A stretch of DNA of 64,000 bases from positions 1-64,000 of the forward strand of contig JAHDLB010000023.1 of NCBI GenBank assembly GCA_018432315.1, given 5' to 3'. Below are positions 1 through 7,664 of this stretch, piece by piece (the stretch's first letter is position 1; every line of letters starts with the position of its first letter). Position numbers and translations under genes: made by a program. The notes under the pieces were generated by a model that was not told where the DNA came from, searched no databases, and saw nothing but the letters and a program-made list of their open reading frames with translations. Source of the DNA: Anaerolineae bacterium. Its GTDB lineage: Bacteria > Chloroflexota > Anaerolineae > Aggregatilineales > Aggregatilineaceae.

Positions 1-229
1 GGCGCGTGTCGCGGATCATGGCGTCGAACTGCTCGGCGAGGTAGGCCGGCACGGGGTCCAGTCCCGCCTGGGTCCGGATGCGCCGGTTGTGCCAGTCCAT
101 GCGCGTCCGGCTCAGGTCGCACAGCGCGACCAGCTCGCACGCGTCGCGGTAAGTGGTGGTGATCGCCTGGATGAACATGCCGGCGCGGCCACCGGTGCCC
201 ACCACGGCGTAACGCCTCTTGCGGTTCAT
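1..229 (-). CDS. Gfo/Idh/MocA-family oxidoreductase, N-terminal part
   Basis: The gene runs off the left edge, so only about 76 N-terminal residues are visible. They begin MNRKRRYAVVGTGGRAG, followed by an ALCDLSRTR segment. This is a Rossmann dinucleotide-binding fold with the G-x-G-x-R loop and acidic strand-2 end typical of NAD(P)-dependent sugar dehydrogenases of the Gfo/Idh/MocA family. The ATG overlaps the TGA of the upstream LacI gene in an ATGA junction, so the two are translationally coupled. The substrate is probably a sugar or cyclitol, inferred only from the family and the LacI neighbour. The catalytic EKP motif lies outside the window. Confidence 0.85.
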   Translation of the reverse strand, partial: MNRKRRYAVVGTGGRAGMFIQAITTTYRDACELVALCDLSRTRMDWHNRRIRTQAGLDPVPAYLAEQFDAMIRDTR

Positions 230-1254
230 CGCGGCTCCTTTTCGGGCGGCATGGCGCTCTGGCGGATCACCAGGTCGGGGATCAGGACGTGCTGGTGGTG
301 CCTGTAGTCCGGGCCGGCGATCTGCTCGAGGAGGAACTGGGAGGCCAGCCGGTTCTGCATGTCGAAGTCGAACGCGACGGTGGTGAGGGGCGGGATGAGG
401 TAGGGCGCAATGGCGTCGTCGTCGAAGCTGACGATCGAGACGTCCTGAGGGACGCGCCGCCCGTGCTCGTGGAGCGCGCGCAGGGCGCCCATGGCCGCGT
501 GGTCGTTGACGGTCAGGATGGCGGTGAAGGGTGCGCTGCGGCGGAGGAACTCGCACACGCCCTCGTAGCCGGTCCGCATGGCGTTGGCGAAGGTGGAGTA
601 GTCCCCGGTGTAGGTCGGGCCGGGGTCCAGCCCCCGGTCGGTCAGCAGGCTGAGCCAGGTGTCGTGGCGCAGGCGCGGGTTGATGAAGTCGAGCGAGCCG
701 GTGATCTCGGCGATCTGGCGGTGGCCCAGGTCGATCAGGTGCCCGACCGCCAGGCGGGTGGCGTGTTCCTGGTTGTAGCCGACCCAGGTGAGCCGGGACG
801 CCAGCACGTAGTCGCGGCGCACCAGGGGGATGCCGTGGCTCATCGCCAGCAGCTCCTCGTCGGAGATGTGCAGGCGGGGGGCGTAGAGCAGGATGCCGTC
901 CACCAGCCGCGCCGCGGCGGTGTCGAGCGTCTCGGCGAAGTTGTCCTGGGTGCATTCGGAGTAGAGCGCGGAGTAGCCCGCCGCGTTGACGTACTGCGCC
1001 ATGCGGGGCAGCTCAAGCCCGAAGTGCACGTCCATGACGATGAACTCGATGATGCCCGAGCGGTGGGTGGTGAGCATGCGCGCGCCCAGGTTGCGGTGAT
1101 AGCCCATCTTCTTCATGACGCGCTGGACGTGCAGGCGGGTGGCGGGCGCGACCTCCGGGTGGTTGTTGAGCACGCGCGAGACGGTGCCGTAGGACACCCC
1201 CGCCTCGCGCGCTACGTCCCGGATGGTGGGCCGTTTGTCTTTGGGCTTGGGCAT
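226..1254 (-). CDS. LacI-family transcriptional regulator
   Basis: A 342-residue sugar-responsive repressor. The N-terminal helix-turn-helix (TIRDVAREAGVSYGTVSRVLNN) is followed by a hinge helix and a periplasmic-binding-protein-like sensor domain ending in the usual SFDDD and LTTVAFDF segments. I place the start at the ATG at 1254 because GGAG lies at good spacing and the helix-turn-helix then begins near residue 9. A longer reading from 1314 adds 20 residues unlike the family. It is the first gene of an operon with the Gfo/Idh/MocA oxidoreductase (4-bp overlap), so it probably controls catabolism of the sugar that enzyme oxidises. Two identical 13-bp motifs upstream may be its operators. 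Confidence 0.93.
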   Translation of the reverse strand: MPKPKDKRPTIRDVAREAGVSYGTVSRVLNNHPEVAPATRLHVQRVMKKMGYHRNLGARMLTTHRSGIIEFIVMDVHFGLELPRMAQYVNAAGYSALYSECTQDNFAETLDTAAARLVDGILLYAPRLHISDEELLAMSHGIPLVRRDYVLASRLTWVGYNQEHATRLAVGHLIDLGHRQIAEITGSLDFINPRLRHDTWLSLLTDRGLDPGPTYTGDYSTFANAMRTGYEGVCEFLRRSAPFTAILTVNDHAAMGALRALHEHGRRVPQDVSIVSFDDDAIAPYLIPPLTTVAFDFDMQNRLASQFLLEQIAGPDYRHHQHVLIPDLVIRQSAMPPEKEPR

Positions 1255-1330
1255 GGATTCGCTCCGGTGTACTCTGGTGTGCCCCAAAGTGTAACATTTT
1301 TCCATGAAGTTCATAGCGGTTCGGGGCGTC

Positions 1331-1343
1331 GTAACCAGTCACG
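1331..1343. promoter_or_regulatory. Candidate operator, copy 1
   Basis: The 13-mer GTAACCAGTCACG is an imperfect palindrome (GTrAC-CA-GTyAC) lying about 80 bp upstream of the LacI start at 1254. An identical copy lies 98 bp further upstream. A TATGAT hexamer on the minus strand (about 1351-1356) lies just upstream of this copy, so a bound repressor would sit at the transcription start. Paired operators are typical of LacI autoregulation; the assignment to this LacI is inference. Confidence 0.5.
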
Positions 1344-1361
1344 AAAACTATATCATAAAAT

Positions 1362-1398
1362 CGCGAGGTTGTCGATATGCCTCGCGGTTTTTCTTTCT
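1362..1398. terminator. Rho-independent terminator-like hairpin
   Basis: CGCGAGG (1362-1368) pairs perfectly with CCTCGCG (1380-1386). On the plus strand it is followed by GTTTTTCTTTCT. On the minus strand the stem is followed by ATTTTATGAT, so it can end the minus-strand transcript of the reductase gene that stops at 1509, before the LacI promoter. The plus-strand tail is stronger, but no plus-strand gene is upstream. Confidence 0.55.
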
Positions 1399-1428
1399 GT
1401 GAGGGGTGACGCACTCTATGCCGGGACT

Positions 1429-1441
1429 GTAACCAGTCACG
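1429..1441. promoter_or_regulatory. Candidate operator, copy 2
   Basis: Exact second copy of GTAACCAGTCACG, here extended to the inverted repeat GACTG-TAAC-CAGTC (1426-1439). The 98-bp separation from copy 1 (about nine helical turns) would allow DNA looping by a tetrameric LacI-type repressor. The hairpin terminator lies between the two copies. Confidence 0.45.
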
Positions 1442-1508
1442 GAAAAGCGAAACTGTCGATCCGCCTGATGAAAAATGGTGCGCGGGCCCGGGCGAAACCG
1501 GCCCGCCG

Positions 1509-2243
1509 TCACAGCGAGAGCCGCTTGAATACCCGCTCTGGAATCAGCCGGATGATCCACATGATGTACCGCCAGAACCAGGGGGCGTACACCACGTCCT
1601 CACCCTTAAGCATGGCGACGTAAATCCGCCGGCCAACCGTGGCGGGGCTGGCAAAGAGCGGGTTCTTCTTCAGGTGGGCGGTCATCGGCGTGTCCACGAA
1701 GCCGGGCTTGATCGTGACGACGGCGACGCCGGCTTTGCTCAGGCGCGCGCGCAGCCCGCTGGCAAACAGGCTGACCGCGCCTTTGGCCGCGCCATAGACG
1801 TAGTTGCTGCCACGGCCCCGGTCCCCGGCCACGGATGCGATCACGGCGATGCAGCCGCGCCGCTGCTGCTCGAAGCGCCCCGCCAGCAGCGTGAGCAGCG
1901 AGATGTAAGTGAGCGCGTTGGTGGTGAACGCCTCCAGCGTCGCTTCGACGTCGGCCTGCGCGCGCGCCTGGTCCGGCAGGGTGCCATGCGCGATCAACAC
2001 GGCATCCAGCGCGCCCATCGCGTCATACGCCGCCGCGATCAGCGCCTCGTGCTGCGCCAGGTCGTTCAGGTCCAGCGTGTGCAGCACGACGCGCCCCGCG
2101 CCGCGCACGTCCAGGTCGCGCTGAACCGCCGCCAGTTTGTCCGGATCGCGCCCCACCAGGAAAAACTCCGCCCCGTCGGCGGCGAACTGCCGGGCCGCTT
2201 CATGCGCGATCGCCGAGGTCGCGCCAATGATCATCAGCTTCAT
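1509..2243 (-). CDS. SDR-family reductase, DprE2-like
   Basis: A 244-residue short-chain dehydrogenase/reductase. The nucleotide-binding loop GATSAIAHEAA replaces the classical TGxxxGIG, a form seen in DprE2-type ketoreductases. The NAG-like segment IAHG and the catalytic Y-G-A-A-K (in YVYGAAKGAVSLF) are present. The C-terminal WFWRYIMWIIRLIPERVFKRL stretch is hydrophobic and basic and may contact the membrane, as in DprE2. It starts 9 bp after the oxidase gene at 2253-3596, so the pair forms one operon. By analogy with mycobacterial DprE1/DprE2 the two would epimerise a polyprenyl-phosphate sugar by oxidation followed by keto reduction. The actual substrate here is not shown by the sequence. 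Confidence 0.85.
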   Translation of the reverse strand: MKLMIIGATSAIAHEAARQFAADGAEFFLVGRDPDKLAAVQRDLDVRGAGRVVLHTLDLNDLAQHEALIAAAYDAMGALDAVLIAHGTLPDQARAQADVEATLEAFTTNALTYISLLTLLAGRFEQQRRGCIAVIASVAGDRGRGSNYVYGAAKGAVSLFASGLRARLSKAGVAVVTIKPGFVDTPMTAHLKKNPLFASPATVGRRIYVAMLKGEDVVYAPWFWRYIMWIIRLIPERVFKRLSL

Positions 2244-2252
2244 GATGGTCCC

Positions 2253-3596
2253 TCATTCATGGGTGGTCTGCGTGACGCGCCGCCAGAAACTCGACGAGAA
2301 CTTCGGGTCGATGTGCCGGGCGAACTCGCGCCATTGCGGATAAAACGCCTGGAAATTCTCCGCCGACATGCGGGCGTCTTTGGCCGGGTAGAGCACGCCG
2401 CCATGCGCCCGTACGATCTCGTCGAGGCGGTCGAGCAGCGCCAGCGTGCGCTGGCCGCGAAACGGAAAGTCCAGCGCCAGCGTGACGCCCGGTCGCGGGA
2501 AGGACAGCATCCCCGGTGACGGCACGTCGCCGAATACCTTCAACACTGCCAGAAACGACACCACGCCGGACTGGCTGATCTGCCGCAGGATGTCCTTGAT
2601 CGCCGTGCGGTCCTGGGCATAGGGCACCACGAACTGGTATTGCAGGAAGCCGGGCGCGCCGTAGAGCCGGTGCCATTCCTGAATGGCGTCCAGCGGGTAG
2701 AAGAACGGGTCGTAGGGGACCGTCTGAAACGTGCGCCTGGTGAGCTGCGAGCGATAGTACAGGCTGTTGAACGCTTTCACCGTCGCCAGGTTGAGCGCGA
2801 AGGCCGGGAGCTGCACCGGCATGGTGAACAACGAGCGCGGCTCGGCGGCTTTGCGCGGGATGCGCTTGGGCCAGGTGTAGTTGCCGCGCATGAACAGCCC
2901 GCGCCCCAGGTGTTTGCCCGTCGCCAGGCAGTCGACCCAGGCCATCGTGTGCTCGAAGCGCTCGTCGGACTCGGCGCTGATCTCGAAGAACTCGTCGATG
3001 CTGCCAAACCGGATCTGTTCCTTGGCGATGAACGGCCCGGCGACGCGCTGCACGCGAATTTCCGCCCACAGGATCAGGCCGGTGAGGCCCAGCCCGCCGA
3101 TGGTGGCGCGGAACAGGTCGGCGTTTTCGTCCGGCGAGCAGATCAGCCGCTCGCCATCCGAGCGCAGCAGCTCGAAGCGGGTGACGTGGCGGCCAAACGT
3201 CCCGGCCCTGTGGTGGTTCTTGCCGTGCACGTCGTTGGCGATGGCGCCCCCGATGGTGACGAACTTGGTGCCGGGGGTGGTCGGCAGGAACCAGCCGCGC
3301 GGCACGATGAGCTTCAGGATGTCGGCCAGCGTCACGCCGGCTTCGCAGCGCAGCAGCCCGGCCTCTTCGTCGAAGGCGATGAAGCGGTTGAGCGGGGAGG
3401 TATCGAGCAGCGTGCCGCCGCCGTTCAGGCAGCTATCGCCGTAACTGCGGCCCAGGCCATACGGCAGCACCGGGCCATCGATGCGCGCCAGGTCGAGATC
3501 GTTGTTGCGCCAGTAGACCGGCCTGACGTTCTGCTGTTCCACACGGGGATAACGCCCCCACGATTGGTAAGCGCGCCGGTGTCCATTGGCTGTCAT
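2253..3596 (-). CDS. FAD-dependent oxidase, DprE1-like
   Basis: A 447-residue FAD-binding oxidase of the VAO/PCMH fold, close in length to mycobacterial DprE1 (about 460). The N-terminal SWGRYPR, the FAD pyrophosphate loop PYGLGRSYGD, and the PGTKFVTIGGAIANDVHGKNHH segment containing the flavin-linked HGKNHH motif all match the decaprenylphosphoryl-ribose 2'-oxidase family. GGLGLTGLILWAEI follows as in DprE1. GAGG precedes the ATG at 3596. It is the first gene of a two-gene operon with the SDR reductase. The likely role is oxidation of a lipid-linked pentose or another sugar for cell-envelope synthesis; the polyprenyl substrate is inferred from the family. Confidence 0.87.
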   Translation of the reverse strand: MTANGHRRAYQSWGRYPRVEQQNVRPVYWRNNDLDLARIDGPVLPYGLGRSYGDSCLNGGGTLLDTSPLNRFIAFDEEAGLLRCEAGVTLADILKLIVPRGWFLPTTPGTKFVTIGGAIANDVHGKNHHRAGTFGRHVTRFELLRSDGERLICSPDENADLFRATIGGLGLTGLILWAEIRVQRVAGPFIAKEQIRFGSIDEFFEISAESDERFEHTMAWVDCLATGKHLGRGLFMRGNYTWPKRIPRKAAEPRSLFTMPVQLPAFALNLATVKAFNSLYYRSQLTRRTFQTVPYDPFFYPLDAIQEWHRLYGAPGFLQYQFVVPYAQDRTAIKDILRQISQSGVVSFLAVLKVFGDVPSPGMLSFPRPGVTLALDFPFRGQRTLALLDRLDEIVRAHGGVLYPAKDARMSAENFQAFYPQWREFARHIDPKFSSSFWRRVTQTTHE

Positions 3597-3875
3597 GTGC
3601 TAACCTCGCGTCCGGATAGGGTGTCAACGTCACAGCACTAGATTATACACAGCCAGCCCCGGTTGGCGGCCAATGGATAAGCCGGCGTGGGGGACGTTCG
3701 CGGCGATCTCCGGCGCGGAATCCGGCTGGTGCTCCGGGCGAGCGATGCCGGTGCGGGGGGCAGCACGCGGGCCGGGCCGGCGCGGCCCTGGCCTGCGTCT
3801 CATGTGGGTTTTGGCCAATGTTCGGCAGGACGATCGAGAAGAACAGCCGGTATTCGTTGGCGCCATCGACGTTGC
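3597..3875. other. Divergent intergenic region, nothing else seen
   Basis: About 280 bp of GC-rich DNA between the divergent oxidase and LacI genes. The open frames here overlap each other on both strands, show no recognisable protein and lack good ribosome-binding sites, so I treat the stretch as non-coding. The promoter and operators of the plus-strand LacI gene begin at its right end. Confidence 0.5.
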
Positions 3876-3904
3876 TTGACACCACAAACGTTTTCTGTTA
3901 GTGT
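3876..3904 (+). promoter_or_regulatory. Promoter of arabinoside LacI gene
   Basis: A perfect -35 TTGACA (3876-3881), a 17-bp spacer and a weak -10 TAGTGT (3899-3904). TGT just before it gives an extended -10 character. One palindromic operator fills the spacer, so repressor binding would block RNA polymerase directly. Confidence 0.6.
3885..3900. promoter_or_regulatory. LacI-type operator, copy 1
   Basis: CAAACGTTTTCTGTTA, with the AAACGTTT palindrome and central CG characteristic of LacI/PurR/CcpA-family operators. It lies between the -35 and -10 elements of the promoter at 3876. Confidence 0.7.
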
Positions 3905-3912
3905 GAGAACAG

Positions 3913-3928
3913 CAAACGTTTTCTGTCA
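3913..3928. promoter_or_regulatory. LacI-type operator, copy 2
   Basis: CAAACGTTTTCTGTCA, 15 of 16 bases identical to copy 1 and 28 bp downstream, in the leader before the LacI start at 3957. Tandem copies around the transcription start suggest tight autoregulation of the LacI gene and perhaps of the downstream transport and hydrolase genes. Confidence 0.7.
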
Positions 3929-3956
3929 GATGTTTGCAGCGTGAGGACCAACGACC

Positions 3957-5042
3957 ATGGGGGTTACACTAGAGGAAATCGCGCGGGCTTCGGGCTTCTC
4001 CGTCTCGACCGTGTCGCGCGCGCTCACCAATCCCAACTACCCGGTGAACGAGGTGACCCGCAAGCGCATCACCGAGGTGGCTCGCGCCATGGGCTACAAG
4101 CCGAACATGGCGGCGCGCAGCCTGCGCACCGACCAGACCAACACCATTGGCATTATCGCGGATGACATCCTCAGCCCCTTCGTTCCCCCGATCATCCGCG
4201 GCATTCAGGATTACCTGCGCGAGCACGATTTTCTCAGCCTGATCGTCAACTCCGACTGGGACCCCGATATCGAGCAGGACGCCATCAACGCGCTGATCAG
4301 CCGCCCGGTGGACGGCATCGTGTTCGCCGAGTCGTCGCATCTTGCCATCAACGACAACCTGCGGCAGTCCGGAAAACCCTACGTTTTCGCGCACCGCCTG
4401 TTCGGCTCGACGATCGCGAACTCGGTCGTGCCCGACGATCACTACGGGGCCGCGCTGGCTGTCAGGCACCTGGTGGGCCTGGGCCACCAGCGGATCGCCA
4501 TGATCAAGGGCCGCGAGGGCTGGCATTCGGCCAGCCGCCGCTTCGCCGGTTACCAGGCCGAGCTGGCGGCCCAGAACATCGACTTCGATCCGGCGCTGGT
4601 CCAGCAGGGCGACTGGGAATACGAAGGGGGCTATAGCGCGGCCAGGGTGCTGTTCGCCGTGGCGTCCCCGCCGACCGCGATCTTCGCCGCCAACGACCTG
4701 ATGGCGCTCGGCGCGATTTGCGCGGCGCAGGACGCCGGGCTGCGCGTCCCGCAGGATATCGCGATCGTGGGCTACGACAACCGCGAATTCACCCGCATCG
4801 TCCGCCCGAAGATCACCACCGTGAGCATGCCCGTTTACGAAATGGGCCACACTGCCGCCAAGCTGCTGCTGGGTCAGATCCGGAACGGCCAGGAAGATTT
4901 CGAGGAAATCCAGATCAAGGGCCGCCTGTTCATCCGCGAGAGCTGCGGGGCCGACGTCTCGCAGCAGACGGTCGAGGGGCTGGATCCTGCCACCACGTCG
5001 CGCCGCATTCTGCTGGACCGCGACCCGGACCCGGATCGTTAG
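3957..5042 (+). CDS. LacI-family regulator of arabinoside operon
   Basis: 361 residues. The helix-turn-helix at residues 3-25 (VTLEEIARASGFSVSTVSRAL) is followed by the hinge and a type-1 periplasmic-binding-like effector domain with the usual TAIFAANDLMALGA and VGYDN motifs. GTGAGGA precedes the ATG. The gene leads a plus-strand cluster of binding protein, two permeases, GH127 and GH51 arabinofuranosidases, so its effector is probably L-arabinose or a short arabino-oligosaccharide. Two near-identical palindromic operators overlap its own promoter. No third copy of the operator was seen in the 249-bp gap before the binding-protein gene, so the operon may be read through from this promoter. 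The C-terminus carries about 20 extra residues ending in acidic and arginine repeats. Confidence 0.93.
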   Translation: MGVTLEEIARASGFSVSTVSRALTNPNYPVNEVTRKRITEVARAMGYKPNMAARSLRTDQTNTIGIIADDILSPFVPPIIRGIQDYLREHDFLSLIVNSDWDPDIEQDAINALISRPVDGIVFAESSHLAINDNLRQSGKPYVFAHRLFGSTIANSVVPDDHYGAALAVRHLVGLGHQRIAMIKGREGWHSASRRFAGYQAELAAQNIDFDPALVQQGDWEYEGGYSAARVLFAVASPPTAIFAANDLMALGAICAAQDAGLRVPQDIAIVGYDNREFTRIVRPKITTVSMPVYEMGHTAAKLLLGQIRNGQEDFEEIQIKGRLFIRESCGADVSQQTVEGLDPATTSRRILLDRDPDPDR

Positions 5043-5291
5043 GCGGGCCCCGCCTGCCGCCCAACGCGCCGCCGGTCTGCCAGCCCGCAATCACCGATAG
5101 CATGGACGATAACCGGTTCTTTCTCGGCACCAACCGGAAACAGGAAGGAGGTGGCAAGCGGAGCGAGACCACAACGGACCACCTGCTACACAAAAAGTGA
5201 GTTTACGTCTCTCCACTCGGTCCCCGATTTGCCGGAGAGCCGCCGGCCTGTAGCGCTGCTTTGAACTGCTAGTATTCCTAAGGAGACTGAA

Positions 5292-6623
5292 ATGCCTACC
5301 TCATCCAAATTCAAAATTACGCGCCGAGAGTTCCTTCGCAGGGCAGGGAGTGCTGCGGCGGGTGCGGCACTGGCTGCGAATGCGCCCGGTGTGGTCGCCG
5401 CCGCCAGGGACGCGAAACCGTTCGGCGTCCCCCACATCCGCCAGAATCGCAAAGTCCGCATTGCCGTCGGCGGTTGGGCCGAGCAGAACATGCTGGACCT
5501 GCTCGAACGCACCGATTTTTCCGGGCAGACGGGGATCGACGTCGAGGTCGTGCTCCGGACCGACACCAAAGAGACCGAGATCACCAAGATCGTCGGCGCC
5601 GTGCAGGCCGGCACCAGCCCGTACGACATCATCGACTTCGAGGACGAGCTGACCACGACGCTGTCGCAGGCAAACTACATGCTGGGCCTGGACGACATTC
5701 TCCCGTCCGATCTGTGGGACGATTTCTCGCCGGAGATGGTCGCGTACAGCAAGGTCTGGAGCATGCACAATGACGAGACCTTCCGCGTCATTCACAACTG
5801 GGAAATGCCGATCTGGTGGTACCGCAAAGACTGGTTCGACGAGCGGGGCGTTGCCGTCCCCACGACCTGGGACGAGGTCGCCGCGATGGGCGAGGTCTTC
5901 ACCGACGAGGCCAACGGGGTGTGGGCGACGGAGGACGGCCTGATCAAGGGCGCCTTCCTGAACGTGTACCTGGCGTGGATCACGCTGCAGGCGGGCGGCA
6001 ACCCGTTCGATGTCGGCGAGCCTTACAAGGTCGCCCTCGAGTACATCTACGACCTGATGCACACTCACAAGACGCTGAATCCGGCCTCGCTGCAGAAGGA
6101 CTACAACCAGCAGAATGGTGACTACGTGGCCGACCGGGTCGCCTTCATGCGCCAGTGGCCCTTCTTCGGGGACTTTGCCCGCAGCGCGGAGAACGAAGAA
6201 TGGTTCCACGAGGACAAAGTCGCCATCGGCCTGCCACCGGTTGGGCCGGGCGGCATAGGCGGCTCGACCTATCCTGCTGCCTGGGGGTTCGGCATCATCA
6301 AGACCTCGCCCAACCTGGAAGAGGCCAAGGAACTGCTCAGTTTCCTGGTGTCGACCGAGGTGGCTGTGGAAGCCATGAAGGTGGGGTTCTGGTTCCTCAA
6401 CGCTCGCAAATCCGTGCTGGCGGAGGCGCCGCAGGACAATTGGCTCGTCCAGCAGTTGCAGATGTACACCGACGCGGGCGTCATCGGCGTGCGGCCCTTC
6501 CATCCGCAGTTCGTCGAGGCCCTCACGATCCTGGAAGACAACGCCTCGGCGTTCCTCACCAACCAGATGAGCCTGGACGACACGCTGAACCAGACCCGGG
6601 CGCAACTCGACGATCTGGAGTAG
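5292..6623 (+). CDS. Sugar ABC transporter substrate-binding protein (Tat-type signal)
   Basis: 443 residues, extracellular solute-binding protein family 1. The N-terminus has the twin-arginine motif in RREFLRRAG followed by an alanine-rich hydrophobic stretch ending in VVAAA, so export in the folded state by Tat is likely. There is no lipobox cysteine. AAGGAG lies 6 nt before the ATG. A 9-bp hairpin after the stop (6643-6670) separates it from the first permease gene and may stabilise the binding-protein message. Together with the permeases at 6712 and 7665 it forms an importer for arabinose-containing sugars, judged from the GH127 and GH51 genes downstream. No ATPase is encoded nearby, so a shared MsmX/MalK-type ATPase is expected. 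Confidence 0.92.
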   Translation: MPTSSKFKITRREFLRRAGSAAAGAALAANAPGVVAAARDAKPFGVPHIRQNRKVRIAVGGWAEQNMLDLLERTDFSGQTGIDVEVVLRTDTKETEITKIVGAVQAGTSPYDIIDFEDELTTTLSQANYMLGLDDILPSDLWDDFSPEMVAYSKVWSMHNDETFRVIHNWEMPIWWYRKDWFDERGVAVPTTWDEVAAMGEVFTDEANGVWATEDGLIKGAFLNVYLAWITLQAGGNPFDVGEPYKVALEYIYDLMHTHKTLNPASLQKDYNQQNGDYVADRVAFMRQWPFFGDFARSAENEEWFHEDKVAIGLPPVGPGGIGGSTYPAAWGFGIIKTSPNLEEAKELLSFLVSTEVAVEAMKVGFWFLNARKSVLAEAPQDNWLVQQLQMYTDAGVIGVRPFHPQFVEALTILEDNASAFLTNQMSLDDTLNQTRAQLDDLE

Positions 6624-6642
6624 TCACCAACCGCATTGACGT

Positions 6643-6670
6643 ACCTGGACGGGCCCCGGCTCGTCCAGGT
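6643..6670 (+). other. Intergenic stem-loop after binding-protein gene
   Basis: ACCTGGACG (6643-6651) pairs perfectly with CGTCCAGGT (6662-6670) across a 10-nt loop, with no T-run after it. Its place between a binding-protein gene and its permease gene suggests 3'-end protection of the upstream message and differential expression within the operon, as known for malE-malF. The function is inferred. Confidence 0.55.
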
Positions 6671-6711
6671 CACCCTTCTCGCGGGTAGGTTGAAGAGAGA
6701 TCGGTGCGAAG

Positions 6712-7650
6712 ATGACCTCGACCCTCGAAAATAACGCTGTTGCCCGGCGCAAAATGACCCTGAGACTCCCGTCGAAAGCGACCCGGCGGCGCTATCTGCT
6801 GTTCGTGCTGCTGGTATCCCCGGCGTTTGTGCTGCGGCTCGCCACCGCCGTCTACCCGATCGTCCAGACGATCCTGTATAGCTTCAGGAACTACAGCTTG
6901 TTGAAGGGCACCAATGAATTCGTCGGCCTGGAGAACTACGCCAACCTCGCCAACAATTACGGGGTTCGCGGGGCGCTGTCGTTCACCATCATCTACGTCG
7001 TCGCTTCGACGATCCTGGGCCTGATCGTCGGCCTGCTGATCGCCCAACTGCTCAATGCCAACTTCAAGGGCCGGACCTTCGCGCGAACCATCAACCTGAT
7101 TCCCTGGGCGATTCCGACGATCGTGGCCGGTTACGCGTTTCGCTGGCTGCTGGACGATCAATTTGGCCTGATCCCGTACTGGTTCACCGAGCTGACGGGC
7201 CAGCGCATGGTCGTCTTCATCGATCCCACCTATGCCCGGCTCACCGTCATCCTGGTGCATGTTTGGAAGGACGCGCCGTTCATGGCGGTGGTGTTCCTGG
7301 CGGGCATGCAGGGGATCCCGCTCGACCTGTACGAGGCGGCCAGGGTGGACGGGGCCAACGCGTGGCAGCGCTTCTGGCACATCACCATGCCGCTCGTCGC
7401 GCCGCTGGTGATCACGATGGGGCTGTTCCGGCTGGTGTGGTCGCTGGCGAGCTTCGACCTGGTGTTCGGCCTGACGTCCGGTGGGCCGGGGGTGGCGACG
7501 TCCGTGCTGGCGCTGCAAATCTTCCGCGAGGGCATCCTGTTCTTCAAATTCGGGTTCGCTTCCGCGATTAGCGGCGTCTTGCTGCTCCTGGTGGCGGTGA
7601 TTGGGCTGGTCGGGCTGCGGCTCTACCGGCGCTTCGATGTGACATATTAG
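6712..7650 (+). CDS. Sugar ABC transporter permease (MalF/UgpA type)
   Basis: 312 residues with about six membrane segments after a basic, charged N-terminus. The ATPase-contact EAA loop reads DLYEAARVDGANAWQRFWHITMP, with the conserved EAA and the glycine nine residues later. This marks a carbohydrate uptake transporter-1 family inner-membrane subunit. It lies between the binding protein and the second permease gene (14 bp gap), giving the usual binding protein - permease - permease order. The sugar is probably an arabinoside, from the downstream hydrolases. Confidence 0.92.
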   Translation: MTSTLENNAVARRKMTLRLPSKATRRRYLLFVLLVSPAFVLRLATAVYPIVQTILYSFRNYSLLKGTNEFVGLENYANLANNYGVRGALSFTIIYVVASTILGLIVGLLIAQLLNANFKGRTFARTINLIPWAIPTIVAGYAFRWLLDDQFGLIPYWFTELTGQRMVVFIDPTYARLTVILVHVWKDAPFMAVVFLAGMQGIPLDLYEAARVDGANAWQRFWHITMPLVAPLVITMGLFRLVWSLASFDLVFGLTSGGPGVATSVLALQIFREGILFFKFGFASAISGVLLLLVAVIGLVGLRLYRRFDVTY

Positions 7651-7664
7651 GGGCGGATACTGCT

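Noticed and set aside
3630-3944. Small genes in the divergent region before the LacI gene
   Set aside because: The overlapping frames on both strands have Arg- and Pro-rich shadow composition and no ribosome-binding site, and the region holds promoter elements.
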